Of a stretch of 64,000 nt of DNA, positions 30,265-44,316 are shown in pieces. The notes beneath the pieces are model-generated. The model was not told where the DNA came from, did not search any database, and saw nothing but the letters and a program-made list of their open reading frames with translations. Location: positions 496,001-560,000 of the forward strand of contig NC_079236.1 of the NCBI RefSeq assembly GCF_028502605.1. The letters run 5' to 3'. Each line of letters opens with the position of its first letter. Position 1 is the first letter of the stretch. Made by a program: the position numbers and the translations under genes. The stretch comes from Trichoderma breve. Lineage: Eukaryota > Ascomycota > Sordariomycetes > Hypocreales > Hypocreaceae.

Positions 30265-31747
30265 ATCCGCCAGACCTCCAAGAGGTCGCCCTTCTTTTTT
30301 TGTTTTCTTTTTCTTTTTTTCAAATGTACTTTTGGTACCCTTTTTAGGGTTAATTGTTTAAATTGCCACTTCTCCTCGGCACGGAGCTGTCATGTCGATA
30401 CGGCCTCGTGGCAGCGGACGGCAGCGGACAGCGACGGAGTTGAGAGCGGTAGCTTGACTCGAAAACTTGCCCAATGCGGTAATTTTCCCAGCCAGATGAA
30501 TCGAAATACAGTGGCTAGCATTTGGACTGCCATGTGGCTAGTGGTCTTCTTTAGCATTTGTTAGTCTCATGCTTCTTGTTGCATTGCCACCACAGTTGAA
30601 GAAAAGGTTGGTTGATTGGGTGATTCCAGAAGGATGTCTCGTCTCTTCATGCGTTGTTCTGGAAATAGTTTGTCATCGCTCGTTTAAAGTTGTTGTGCAA
30701 GCCAGTTGAGAGACAAAATCAGGCGCAAACTGCGTGAATGCCCTCAAGTAAACGGAGAAAGGTTGAACGCTTAAAAGGAGAAGCAGCAACGACTTAACAG
30801 CTGGGCTCAAAGACGGCGGCTGACCTTGCCAATCGTGGCTGAACCCGGATTTTAGGGATCGATACGCGGAGTTGTGCTATGGTAGCTATGTAATCAGGTA
30901 ATAAAACAGACGCGGACGGCAAGGCGGGCAGAGACGGGGTGAGATCTCACCCGAGAAGTGCTCAACCTCACCTCAACTCTAGCTCATAAGCAACTCTGAG
31001 CCATATACTTGCCGAAATAACATGGCTTCCGGCCTCTCTCGTTTAAAAGCCTGGCTTGCAGATGGCTGATACCAGTGGCTTGCTTCGTCGATGAGACCAG
31101 GCGCACCGAAACATTCGCTCAGCGAGTTAGCTTCATGCGCAGACTCATTGTGGCCCCTCAGCTTCAGCCACATCAACTCCCAAGAGCTCGGAACTTGGGG
31201 TGTTTGTCAGCGAGCATGAGAAGCCAGTTATGTAATTCCTCTTAGCCGGCGGAGATGAGGACTTCGGAACTCAGCCAAGCGTGGCTTGTTCGAGACCAGC
31301 AGCGACTGGCGCCTCGTTAACTCTTGCTCTTGTCGCTTCGGTCTGGGATTCCCTCTTCACTAGTTGAAGTATAGTCGACTTGGTCGATTGACATCACAAG
31401 TGTGCTTGGCGATGTCACCGAGACTCAAAATTCTTCAGCTTCATCCAAGATGGCCAAGCGTGGAAATAGAGTTTCACCCAAAACCGACTTGCCACACTCA
31501 TACCAATGCAGTGGTTTGGGTTTGGGCTCAAGAACGATGCAGTGGAATATAATAGCAAATGGTAAGGGCGCCGCGTGAGGCCGTTGTCGCAACCTCTCTT
31601 TCATCTTCAATACTCAAAATAACGACACTATGCGATTCATCAAAATCCGTCATGCATGTCGCCAATAGCGAACCAATAACAAGCAGTATCTTCTCATGAT
31701 CACGCTCATGTTTGGATTGGTCGGCATCACTGCGTCGCCTTGTTAAG
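30265..31747. other. Intergenic region after the tRNA, no gene recognised
   Basis: It begins with T-rich tracts (about 30293-30321) that would end the tRNA transcript. The rest shows only short open frames without recognisable features. The last few hundred bases should contain the promoter of the downstream membrane-protein gene. No transposon ends or duplicated genes were recognised. Confidence 0.45.
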
Positions 31748-32881
31748 ATGGCGCCTGTAATACGACCGCGCAGCTTCGGCACTGGCGTCGAGGGCATCGA
31801 CTGGACTGACTTGACCATCATCATTGTCTTCCTCTCGCTGGCCCTCTACAACGTTCTCGAGCTCCTTTGCATCATTTGGGGTACCTTCAAGCGATATGCC
31901 GGGCTATACTTTTGGTCCTTCCTGATGGCGACGGTCGGAATCGCCTTGTCCTGCATTGGGTTTTGCATCAAATACTTTGGACCTGTGTCACTCGGTTACT
32001 TGTCTTGCACACTCAGTTTGATGGGATGGGTGTTCATGGTGACGGGTCAATCATTGGTTCTTTGGTCTCGACTGCATTTGGTGCTGAGAAACCAGAAACG
32101 CTTGAAAATAATCCTATACATCATCATCTTCAATGGAATCGTCTGCCACGGCATGGTCATCCCGCTGGTATACGGATCTTTCTCCTCCAACCCCGAAATC
32201 TTCCAGACGCCGTACAAAATTACCGAAAGGATCGAAATCATCGTCTTCTTCTTGCAGGAGATGATGCTGTCTAGCTTCTACATTTATGAAACGATCAAGC
32301 TGTTGCGGATGGGAGGCAGCCTTGGAAATAGGCAATCGAGTCGTCGCTTACTAAAGAATCTCATCCTCGTCAACGTCCTTGTCATGATCCTCGATGTTAC
32401 GATTGTAGTCCTCGAATTTGCGAATCTTTACGACTTCCAGATATCATATAAACCGTTCGCCTATAGCATCAAGCTGAAGCTCGAATTTACCGTTCTTAAC
32501 CGCCTTGTTGAGCTGACAAGTGGAGGAAGGCCGATGAACTCAAATGGTCAAAGCGCATCATCCAGTGGTCGCAGCAATAGCACTGGTTCAGCCATCTTGG
32601 AGTCCATTGGCGGTGGCTCATATCACGCGTATGCTAAAGGCGGATGCACCGACAACTTGCACAAGCCAACGCCGTCAGAAGTCGAGAATGGCAACAGGGT
32701 CATGATGACGACGGCCATCACTGTTCACCGGGAGAAGATATCTCACGACATTGATAGCCGATATAAGAAGTCTTCGGAGGACTCGGAGGACTCGGCAAGT
32801 GGCACATCTAAGGAGTCGACTAAGGATAGTGAGGAGAAGTCATCCTCTCAGATCGATCTAGCGACGAACAGCGGGTTATAG
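31748..32881 (+). CDS. Polytopic fungal membrane protein, possible seven-helix receptor-like protein
   Basis: An intronless 377-residue frame. The first ATG with a sensible context (MAPVIRPRSFG) is taken as the start; upstream in-frame codons lack ATG. The first ~240 residues contain six or seven long hydrophobic segments, such as TIIIVFLSLALYNVLELL and ILYIIIFNGIVCHGMVI. The C-terminal ~110 residues are hydrophilic, rich in Ser, Gly, Glu and Asp, and likely cytosolic. This layout is that of a family of uncharacterised fungal integral membrane proteins sometimes described as GPCR-like (I think DUF7703, not confirmed). I cannot name a ligand or transport substrate. Its position between the NRPS and the polyketide cluster could mean sensing or self-protection, but nothing in the sequence shows that. 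Confidence 0.75.
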   Translation: MAPVIRPRSFGTGVEGIDWTDLTIIIVFLSLALYNVLELLCIIWGTFKRYAGLYFWSFLMATVGIALSCIGFCIKYFGPVSLGYLSCTLSLMGWVFMVTGQSLVLWSRLHLVLRNQKRLKIILYIIIFNGIVCHGMVIPLVYGSFSSNPEIFQTPYKITERIEIIVFFLQEMMLSSFYIYETIKLLRMGGSLGNRQSSRRLLKNLILVNVLVMILDVTIVVLEFANLYDFQISYKPFAYSIKLKLEFTVLNRLVELTSGGRPMNSNGQSASSSGRSNSTGSAILESIGGGSYHAYAKGGCTDNLHKPTPSEVENGNRVMMTTAITVHREKISHDIDSRYKKSSEDSEDSASGTSKESTKDSEEKSSSQIDLATNSGL

Positions 32882-33916
32882 AAAAACTAACGGCCTTTAT
32901 TGTCAGAGTACTGTACGGAGTATGGATGTGTAAATGGAAATGGTATAGAGTATTGTATATAATTGGCACGCAAGGTAGAGGCAAACGTCGTACTCGTCAT
33001 TTGCGAAGTGCACTGCTGCTAGCGGTATTGGAAGACAAAATAACAACTTCCTCTGTGGATATTTTATCGCGGTTGCTTTTCTTTGTGTTTTCACGGCAGT
33101 CGCTAATAGTCCCTATGACTCCTGTTGGGCTTACTCAGCTATTCCACCCCAGTGACAACGTCGTAGTTCGCATATGACAGCTGAAGAGATCCATGATACC
33201 TGCTGCCATCGCTACTTCTTCTATACCAGCATCGGCAGTTAGGGAAATGATATGCTGACCGAACTGAAACTAACATGAGCACAGACAGGAATCCTAGCCC
33301 AATCATGCGACAACTCATGTCAAAGGATCAGCGAGTGGTGGGACTTTTCTTCCATGGCCGCTTAGACTTAAGCTAGTAACCGACGGAGCCTCGTTCCTAT
33401 TGGTGAGATTTTACGAAACTCATAGCCGTGCAACCTGACAGCGCTTAGTTTGACGGTTGTCACTGAGCAGCCAACAGACACGATATCATTCCTAGCAACT
33501 GTTCATCACTTGGGCACAAATTGTGAGACCATCTTCTCCTACAATTTGAAGAATAAAAGAAAATCCATTGGGATTTTGTGACAAGATTCCTTTTGGTAGC
33601 GGGCTGATGCTGGTTAGAGTCGCACTCCCTGTAACTATTCAATTTCAACCCTGCGCTTATGCCTGTCCCTCTCCCTGCATTAGCTCGAATCCTTCCAGTG
33701 CAAAGGCTACAAAAACAAGATGTTGCAAGGCAGTTTGATGCTATTTCCAGTGTGTCCTAGCCTGATTGTCGTTTCAAGCACAATGATGTATGTAGGATTG
33801 CTAATCGGATGTCTCAATATTTGATCTGCCATGATGGCCGGCGCTTAGGCTTCTGTTTTTCTACTCCTTAATGTTTTCTTCGCGGGTGTTATTTGGCTGG
33901 ATAGGCGCATTTAAAT
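32882..33916. other. Intergenic region, no gene recognised
   Basis: About 1 kb between two plus-strand genes. It should contain the 3' end of the membrane-protein transcript and the promoter of the Cys-rich secreted protein. Only short open frames on both strands; nothing recognisable. Confidence 0.45.
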
Positions 33917-34824
33917 ATGAAGACACTCGCTTTCCTCGGCACATTCTTACAGCTGCTGGTCCCCTGCTCGGCAGCTCTCAAACAATGCTACTACCCTAAC
34001 GGAAGCCCGTCCAGCGATTTCCCATGTGATCCCAACGCGAAACAAAGTGCGTGCTGCGGTGGAGGACTTGGAGCTGCATGCCTCTCCAACAAGCTGTGCC
34101 AATCGAACGATGGGAATATTATTCGAGGTTCTTGCAGCGACAAGAACTGGAACTCTCCCGAGTGCGCCAACTTCTGCCTTAGTATGACATCAACTCTTTG
34201 CTCCCCTTTTGCAGCTTAGCCTGTTCATCTGGGTAGTTTGGCAATCTGGTAGATGATTGTATCTAACATGAATGCGATTGAATAGGTGCGGACACTGGAG
34301 GAACCGATCTAATATCCTGCTCCAACGTCACCAACACAGACACATCGTACTGTTGTGACCATACCAATGGTTGCTGCAATTCCGGCGCCGGCCGATTCAA
34401 CGTTTTGCCAAAAAATCCACAAGTATGGGCGACATGGGATAATGGAGCGACTGTATACAAGGTTGTCGGTACTGTGTTCACTGGCACCCCATCGACTACG
34501 TCCAGAGCACCTACGAGAGCAACGACTACAACAACTACAACACGCGCTGCCCCAACAAACTCAAGTCCAAGCCAGAGCGACCAATCTTCTGGGCTCTCCA
34601 GCGGAGCAAAAGCCGGCATTGGTGTCGGTGTCGCAGTTGGAGTAATACTCATTGCTGTGGTTGCATTTTTGGTCTGGAAACTTCGGCAGAGGAAAGCATC
34701 TGCCGGCGCTACAGCTCAGAGACCAGTGCAAGAACTCCATGGCCAGCAAAAGACAATGGCTGAGCTGGATGCCCGAGGGAAGCTGAATCAAGAGCTTCGA
34801 CCCCCCGCAGAGTTAGCAGGGTGA
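33917..34824 (+). CDS. Secreted, Cys-rich single-pass membrane protein
   Basis: Two exons, 33917-34181 and 34286-34824, give 267 residues; the intron has a GTATGA donor and ends GAATAG. A signal peptide (MKTLAFLGTFLQLLVPCSAA) precedes about 105 extracellular residues with many cysteines, including CC pairs near 46, 111 and 118. A Ser/Thr/Pro-rich stalk (about 156-190, with a run of threonines) should be O-glycosylated. A glycine-rich transmembrane helix follows (about 197-219), then a basic stop-transfer sequence (KLRQRK) and a ~45-residue cytosolic tail. This type I design is common among fungal cell-surface sensor-like proteins, but I recognise no named family. A role in the neighbouring clusters is not indicated. 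Confidence 0.78.
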
Positions 34825-36560
34825 CGAAGTTCTTGTTGTACATTAATATCGCGTATATACCTAGACTGAATTAATAATCTTTTAGCGATGCCAACCCAGC
34901 ATTTGGCGATTATCTTTATATCTTTACACGATGTTTCACGCGTATTGAAATAAGGAGAATAGCTTTTTCTATCCAGGGCGTTCAAGTATCTGCTACTGTT
35001 GTTATTTTGCTTTCCTCTGGGATTTGAGAATAATTATACCTTCCACTCAGAAGCCAGAATTGCGTCCTCTACCTACCTAATGCGGTATGTATGAAGTGAC
35101 GATGGAATATCTAATTTCCAGTAGCTCCTAAGGCGCGTTTGCTATCAAGTAATTTGGGGTAATATGAGGTACTAAGTAACCACTTCTGTATCTTGTTTTC
35201 ATTAATTGATATTGCCATAATATGCGAAAGCATATGTAACCATCAGCAGTTGAAGAGAGAACGCAATCAACAGCTGAAGGAGAGTAAGCTAAAGAAGCGA
35301 GAGCAAGGCGAAAACCCCCTCGGATCTACAGGCACCAATAGCTCTTGAACAGCCACAAGTATTTGATCCGGGGAGGTGGAAGCGCCAAGACTCTGGAGAC
35401 CCATTCCAACGTCTGCCATAGGATGAAGTGTGCCATCCAGAAAAAATTGCCGCCATGGCGTTTAGATTCAGTAGGCGAGGATGCGCGTAGGCAACAGCTT
35501 CAACGGTAGTCTCGGAAATGTTTTATGCATATATAGCCCAGGTAGATAACGCCATTGGGTTATTTTATTCTCCGTCGAGAATTAGGTACCGGCTAAATAC
35601 TCGACGAAATGGTGTGAATCTCGATGCATATGGTTGGACGATGGACCGATGCATTTAAAGTAGCGGTAGTACTCTGTTACGCTTACTTTTCCATGATTTT
35701 GTTTCGATTCACCATAAACTAGGAATAGCACCCTATGACGGGTCGTCGGAATTGTAACTACCGTATCAAGCAATTGTATCATAAACAAGGTTAGTTTTCC
35801 GAGTGAGCCGTTGCATCTCGGGCGGCAATCTGGGGAGCATATTAGCAATAGATGAGAAATCCCCAACTCCCGTGGGTCAATACCCAATGGCGTTAGCTTT
35901 CCGAGGCAATTTCCTCTTCCGCTCATCTACAGCATATCGAAAGAAGTAAACCGTCGAGTGCTGATTGGCCCTTAGCAAGTAACGGGTGTTATGACACCTT
36001 ATCAATGAGAGCACCATAAACCTAATGACCAATACAATTTGATTTGTTAAATATAATTCGAGTTTATTTGGACAATTGATTCCATGACAGGTGTATATGA
36101 TCTTGTAAAGACTACACGGTTGATACGTGCCATAAAAATGCGTATTACATGACTGGATAGTTTGATTCGTTTTAGATCATCAACGGTACAACTAACCACA
36201 TTACACATGACTAAATTGACAAATACATTCCTTAGAAGCTGATCATAGCAAGTAATAATAACCCCACAAACTAGAGCTGCACCTCAACTACTTCCGACCA
36301 AGATATCTCCACTTATTCAGCAGATATCCCGTATTCGACATATGATCTAGCCTCAAGGGGCTGAAGAAAAGGAACCCGGATAGATGCGGTAGTTGATGAA
36401 TCGAAAGAAGTGATCCATGTTGTGGGCTCCGATTTCGCTCGGTTTATCTATAAGATGTATGCCTCCAGGCATTCTCCCTGCATCATTTTGCATCAAACAG
36501 TTACTTGTATAACAGTCTTCTGACAATCGTATTCAAACTAGATTTGGAAGAGTAGTTACT
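34825..36560. other. AT-rich gene-poor spacer
   Basis: About 1.7 kb of AT-rich sequence with no supportable gene. The longest frame (114 codons, minus, 35582-35926) has no recognisable motif or coding character. The right end must hold the promoter of the PLP-enzyme gene. I could not recognise transposon remnants, although low complexity and AT richness would fit a degraded one. Confidence 0.45.
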
Positions 36561-37820
36561 ATGGAGTATCATCCTGAAACCTCTGCCCTACATGCCGACG
36601 ATGAGTTGGATGTGACCAATGATGTGGCACCTCCTCTCCATGTGGCAAGCACTTTTAGGTTTCCCTCAGAGCCTGCGCAACTCGTTCCATTAAGGCATCG
36701 AAGTGTAAGTTGCAACTACCTTCTAATTCCCCCATATATAGAAGACTGACTGAAAGATTACTCGCAGGCAGAAGACAAGAGCCACGTTTACGCTCGTCTG
36801 ACAAATCCCAACACAACCAGATTCGAAACGGTACTTACGTCTCTTCTCAAGGCGCCCTCATTGACATATACATCTGGACTGGCAGCTTTATTAGGTGTAT
36901 TGTTTTGCCTTAAGCCTCGTCAGATATCCATTGGCAAAGGATATCCCGGATGCCATGGAACAATCGCGCTCGTCAGTGGCCTAAATGGAATGAAGAAGCT
37001 GCCTTTGGACTGCTCAACAGAAGAGCTTGAGACAGGAGATGTCATCTTCCTGGAGACTCCTGTCAATCCTACTGGTGTCGCTATGAATATCCAGGATTTC
37101 GCTAATAAGGCACACTCAAGGGGCGCCATCTTAGTCGTGGATGCCACGTTTGGCCCTCCAGGACTTCAAGACCCATTCATACATGGTGCCGACATTGTAC
37201 TTCACTCCGGGACCAAATATCTTGGAGGACACAGTGACATGCTCTGTGGTGTCGTTGCAACAAATAATCGAGAGTGGTATACGCAGTTGAAGAAAGAACG
37301 CTTCTTCTTGGGCGGCGTGATGGGCAGTCTTGAGGGCTGGCTTGGCGTTCGCAGCATGAGAACTCTTCATCTTCGAGTTGTACGACAGAGCGAAACGACC
37401 ACAAAATTGGTTCAATGGCTCAGCACAGCCCTCAAAGCTGATGAAACCAATGGGGTGCAAGCAAAATCGGAATCACAAATTATTAAGACTACTCTTGCCA
37501 GCATCACCCACGCATCTCTCCAGGTGGCTGATCTGGAACAAGGATGGCTCAAGTCTCAAATGCCTAACGGCTTTGGACCCGTCTTCTCTATATGCCTAAA
37601 ATCTCGAAATATGGCTAATAGGTTCCCAAGCAAGTTGAAGCTGTTCTCTCATTCAACTAGTCTTGGTGGAGTTGAGAGCCTGATTGAGTGGAGGACCATG
37701 ACAGATCCTGAAGCGGATCCTACGCTGCTCCGTGTTAGCATTGGAGTAGAACACTGGGAGGACCTTAAGACTGATATGTTGCAAGCTTTTAAGGCTGTCT
37801 TGGAAGAGGAAAAAGAATGA
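36561..37820 (+). CDS. Cystathionine-gamma-synthase-like PLP enzyme (Cys/Met metabolism family)
   Basis: Two exons, 36561-36704 and 36768-37820, give 398 residues, normal for the family; the intron is GTAAGT...GCAG. The PLP-binding core is complete. Asp173 in VVDATFG contacts the pyridine nitrogen, and Lys198 in SGTKYLGGHSD forms the internal aldimine. The C-terminal signature SLGGVESLIEWR and the closing RVSIGVEHWEDL are also present. Enzymes of this fold catalyse gamma- or beta-substitution or elimination on homoserine esters, cystathionine or related amino acids. Specialised fungal copies (Fub7, LolC, CndF) build unusual amino acids in natural-product clusters. Here the gene lies between an NRPS and a polyketide cluster, so making a precursor amino acid for the NRPS is plausible but unproven; ordinary transsulfuration is the alternative. 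Its 3' end converges on the fusion gene with a 293-bp gap. Confidence 0.88.
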
Positions 37821-38113
37821 TATGTAGACGGCGATATCTTCTCTCGTGTAACCGTTACCATAATAGAGTTGAAACGAAAAGACTTTTCCCTGCAATATGA
37901 CAAAAATGATGCTTAATATTACTGTGAAGATTTAACAACACATCTTATCTTTGATGCTACATTATGACGCTGAACAATGTCTATATTTTTGGGGGGTTTT
38001 CTATCTAAGCCTATTCTAAGCTTCACTATATGAGAGTTACAACAGGCAGTCGAGTTGATCGCTGGATAACAGCAATGGGTTACTTCCAATAAGTCAGCAG
38101 CAACTGTGGCATC

Positions 38114-42515
<4,402 letters not shown>

Positions 42516-43690
42516 ATGACCTCAACTACTAAACCTAAGGGATTTTACTCGTCCGGCTTCTGGACGGAGTATCTCACAACACAACGAAACAGACTGCCTG
42601 AGCTGTCCGAAGTTGATGAGGATATATCTAATTGCATCGTGCGATTCCTCGGCGGTAATCCAGGAGACATGCAGCTTCAGGGAACCAATACCTATCTCGT
42701 TGGTACCGGAAGTACTAGAATACTCATTGACACTGGAGAGGTAATTCGTTTATTTCTCCCCTCCAGCGTTATTACCATGTCGCCGCTCATCGGACAATCT
42801 GCGTTTTAACTGTCCTTCACTGAGTTACCTACCATTTCACGTCTAAATCAAGCGCATTTTTTCTATTAAGTACAATCTATTAAGCTAACGAAAAATATTA
42901 ACAGGGATTTCCTCAATGGGCTGTGAACTTGACTAGATACCTCGAGGATCATGACATATCAATTTCTCATGTTCTTCTAACGCACTGGCACGGTGATCAC
43001 ACCGGGGGTGTTGCGGACCTTCTTGCCCACGATCCTACCATAATAGTTCACAAAAACCAGCCGAATAAAAGTCAACATGCCATCAAAAATGGTCAGATAT
43101 TCCAAACTGAGGGCGCGACTATACGAGCAGTGTTGACGCCTGGCCATACCACTGATCACACTTGTTTCGTGTTGGAAGAGGAAAATGCGTTGTTTACGGG
43201 AGACAATGTATTAGGCCACGGCTACAGTGTAGCTGAGTGTTTAGGAGACTACACGGCCAGTCTTCGCTTGATGGCAGGCTTGGGATGCTCTGTTGGCTAT
43301 CCCGGGCACGGAGCAGTGATACGTGACCTACCACGTAAAATGGCGGCTTACATCGCGCAGAGAGACTCTAGAGAGCAACAGGTCTACTCGGCATTAATTC
43401 AGCAGGCCTCATCTAGTGGCCAAGACAGTAGTAGAAGTAGCAGCAGTAGTAGTGGAAGTGACTCTGGTAGTGGCGATGATGAAGATGATAGTGAGATGGG
43501 CCTATCAACCTCTGACATAGGTCTCCGTTTATACGGAGAAGTCTCTAAGGACGCTGTCACGTTTGAATCTGCTCTAAAGCCTCTTCTGAACCAGGTGCTG
43601 TTCATGTTGGCAGAGAGCGGCAAAGTTAGTTCAAAGCTAGTAGGACCAGATAAGACTCGACACTGGTTTGTAAAGGGTGCAACCTATTAG
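42516..43690 (+). CDS. Metallo-beta-lactamase-type thioesterase for polyketide release
   Basis: Two exons, 42516-42740 and 42905-43690, give 336 residues. The metal-binding signature [10 protein letters not shown] is intact. Further family motifs are [40 protein letters not shown] and GYPGHG. These stand-alone hydrolases (atrochrysone carboxyl-ACP thioesterase type, also found with isocoumarin and benzophenone PKSs) cut the polyketide from a non-reducing PKS that lacks its own thioesterase. The PKS next door ends with its ACP, which fits exactly. A Ser/Asp/Glu-rich low-complexity insert (about residues 244-272) is unusual for the family. The gene diverges from the fusion gene and precedes the PKS in the same direction, 626 bp away. 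Confidence 0.92.
43411..43495 (+). repeat. Trinucleotide (AGT/AGC, then GAT/GAA) low-complexity tract in the thioesterase gene
   Basis: Imperfect AGT/AGC repeats followed by GAT/GAA repeats. They encode a run of about eight serines mixed with Gly and Asp, then an acidic stretch. The reading frame is preserved, as expected for triplet slippage inside a tolerated surface loop before the C-terminal helices. Confidence 0.75.
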
Positions 43691-44316
43691 CTAGCTAATT
43701 GATACTTCTTTTTTATTGTCTAATATCAAACTGGGTAAAAGTAGCCCATGAAACTATCATGATGCCCATGACGGAAAGGGAGGGGGGAGAAATTGTCTGT
43801 AAAAACTTGTTCATATCACACTCATAGAGGTCACCGTCGACAGATTCCCGAAGGACCCGAAGGAGACCAGTACAATCCACCGAGTCGGATTCCGAGCTTT
43901 TCATTATAGTCTCTCTTGATAGCAGTGTAACAGAGTGAGATGTGAGTCTGAATTGGGCAAGCCGCTTTTGGCTCCAAGTGGTCGCCTCGGCTGACGTTTC
44001 GAACACAAGGCAATCCTATGTAGGAATCATTAGCGTATGGCTTTGAACCTTTTATGTATTATAACATATCAAAAAGTGAGGCGAAATTGAGGCTCATGTG
44101 TTAGACCACTGAACAAATTGGGATTAATAGTCCATCTCGTCCCTCTTCAGATCTAGGACTAGTCACCCATCTCCATCTCTTTCTCAGAGAAACTTCATTT
44201 TTCATACATATTCCCTTTGTGTTCAAACTTCTTCGGACGGTCTATTTACTTCAAAATACTCTTGCATTTGCTCTCATTTGATTCATACACACGGTTGACG
44301 CCGACTCCCTTTGACA
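43691..44316. promoter_or_regulatory. Promoter region of the non-reducing PKS
   Basis: 626 bp between the thioesterase stop and the PKS start. It carries one exact TCG-N5-CGA palindrome (43885-43895) and pyrimidine-rich stretches (about 44150-44290) common just upstream of fungal start codons. No gene is supported here. Confidence 0.6.
43885..43895. promoter_or_regulatory. AflR-type palindrome TCGGATTCCGA
   Basis: An exact TCG-N5-CGA site and the reverse complement of the 11-mer at 41946. It sits about 420 bp upstream of the PKS start codon. The symmetry extends a little further (CGAG on the left, GAGC on the right). Confidence 0.55.

Noticed and set aside
35582..35926. 114-codon minus-strand frame as a gene or transposon remnant
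   Set aside because: Composition does not look coding and no transposase or terminal repeat was recognisable.
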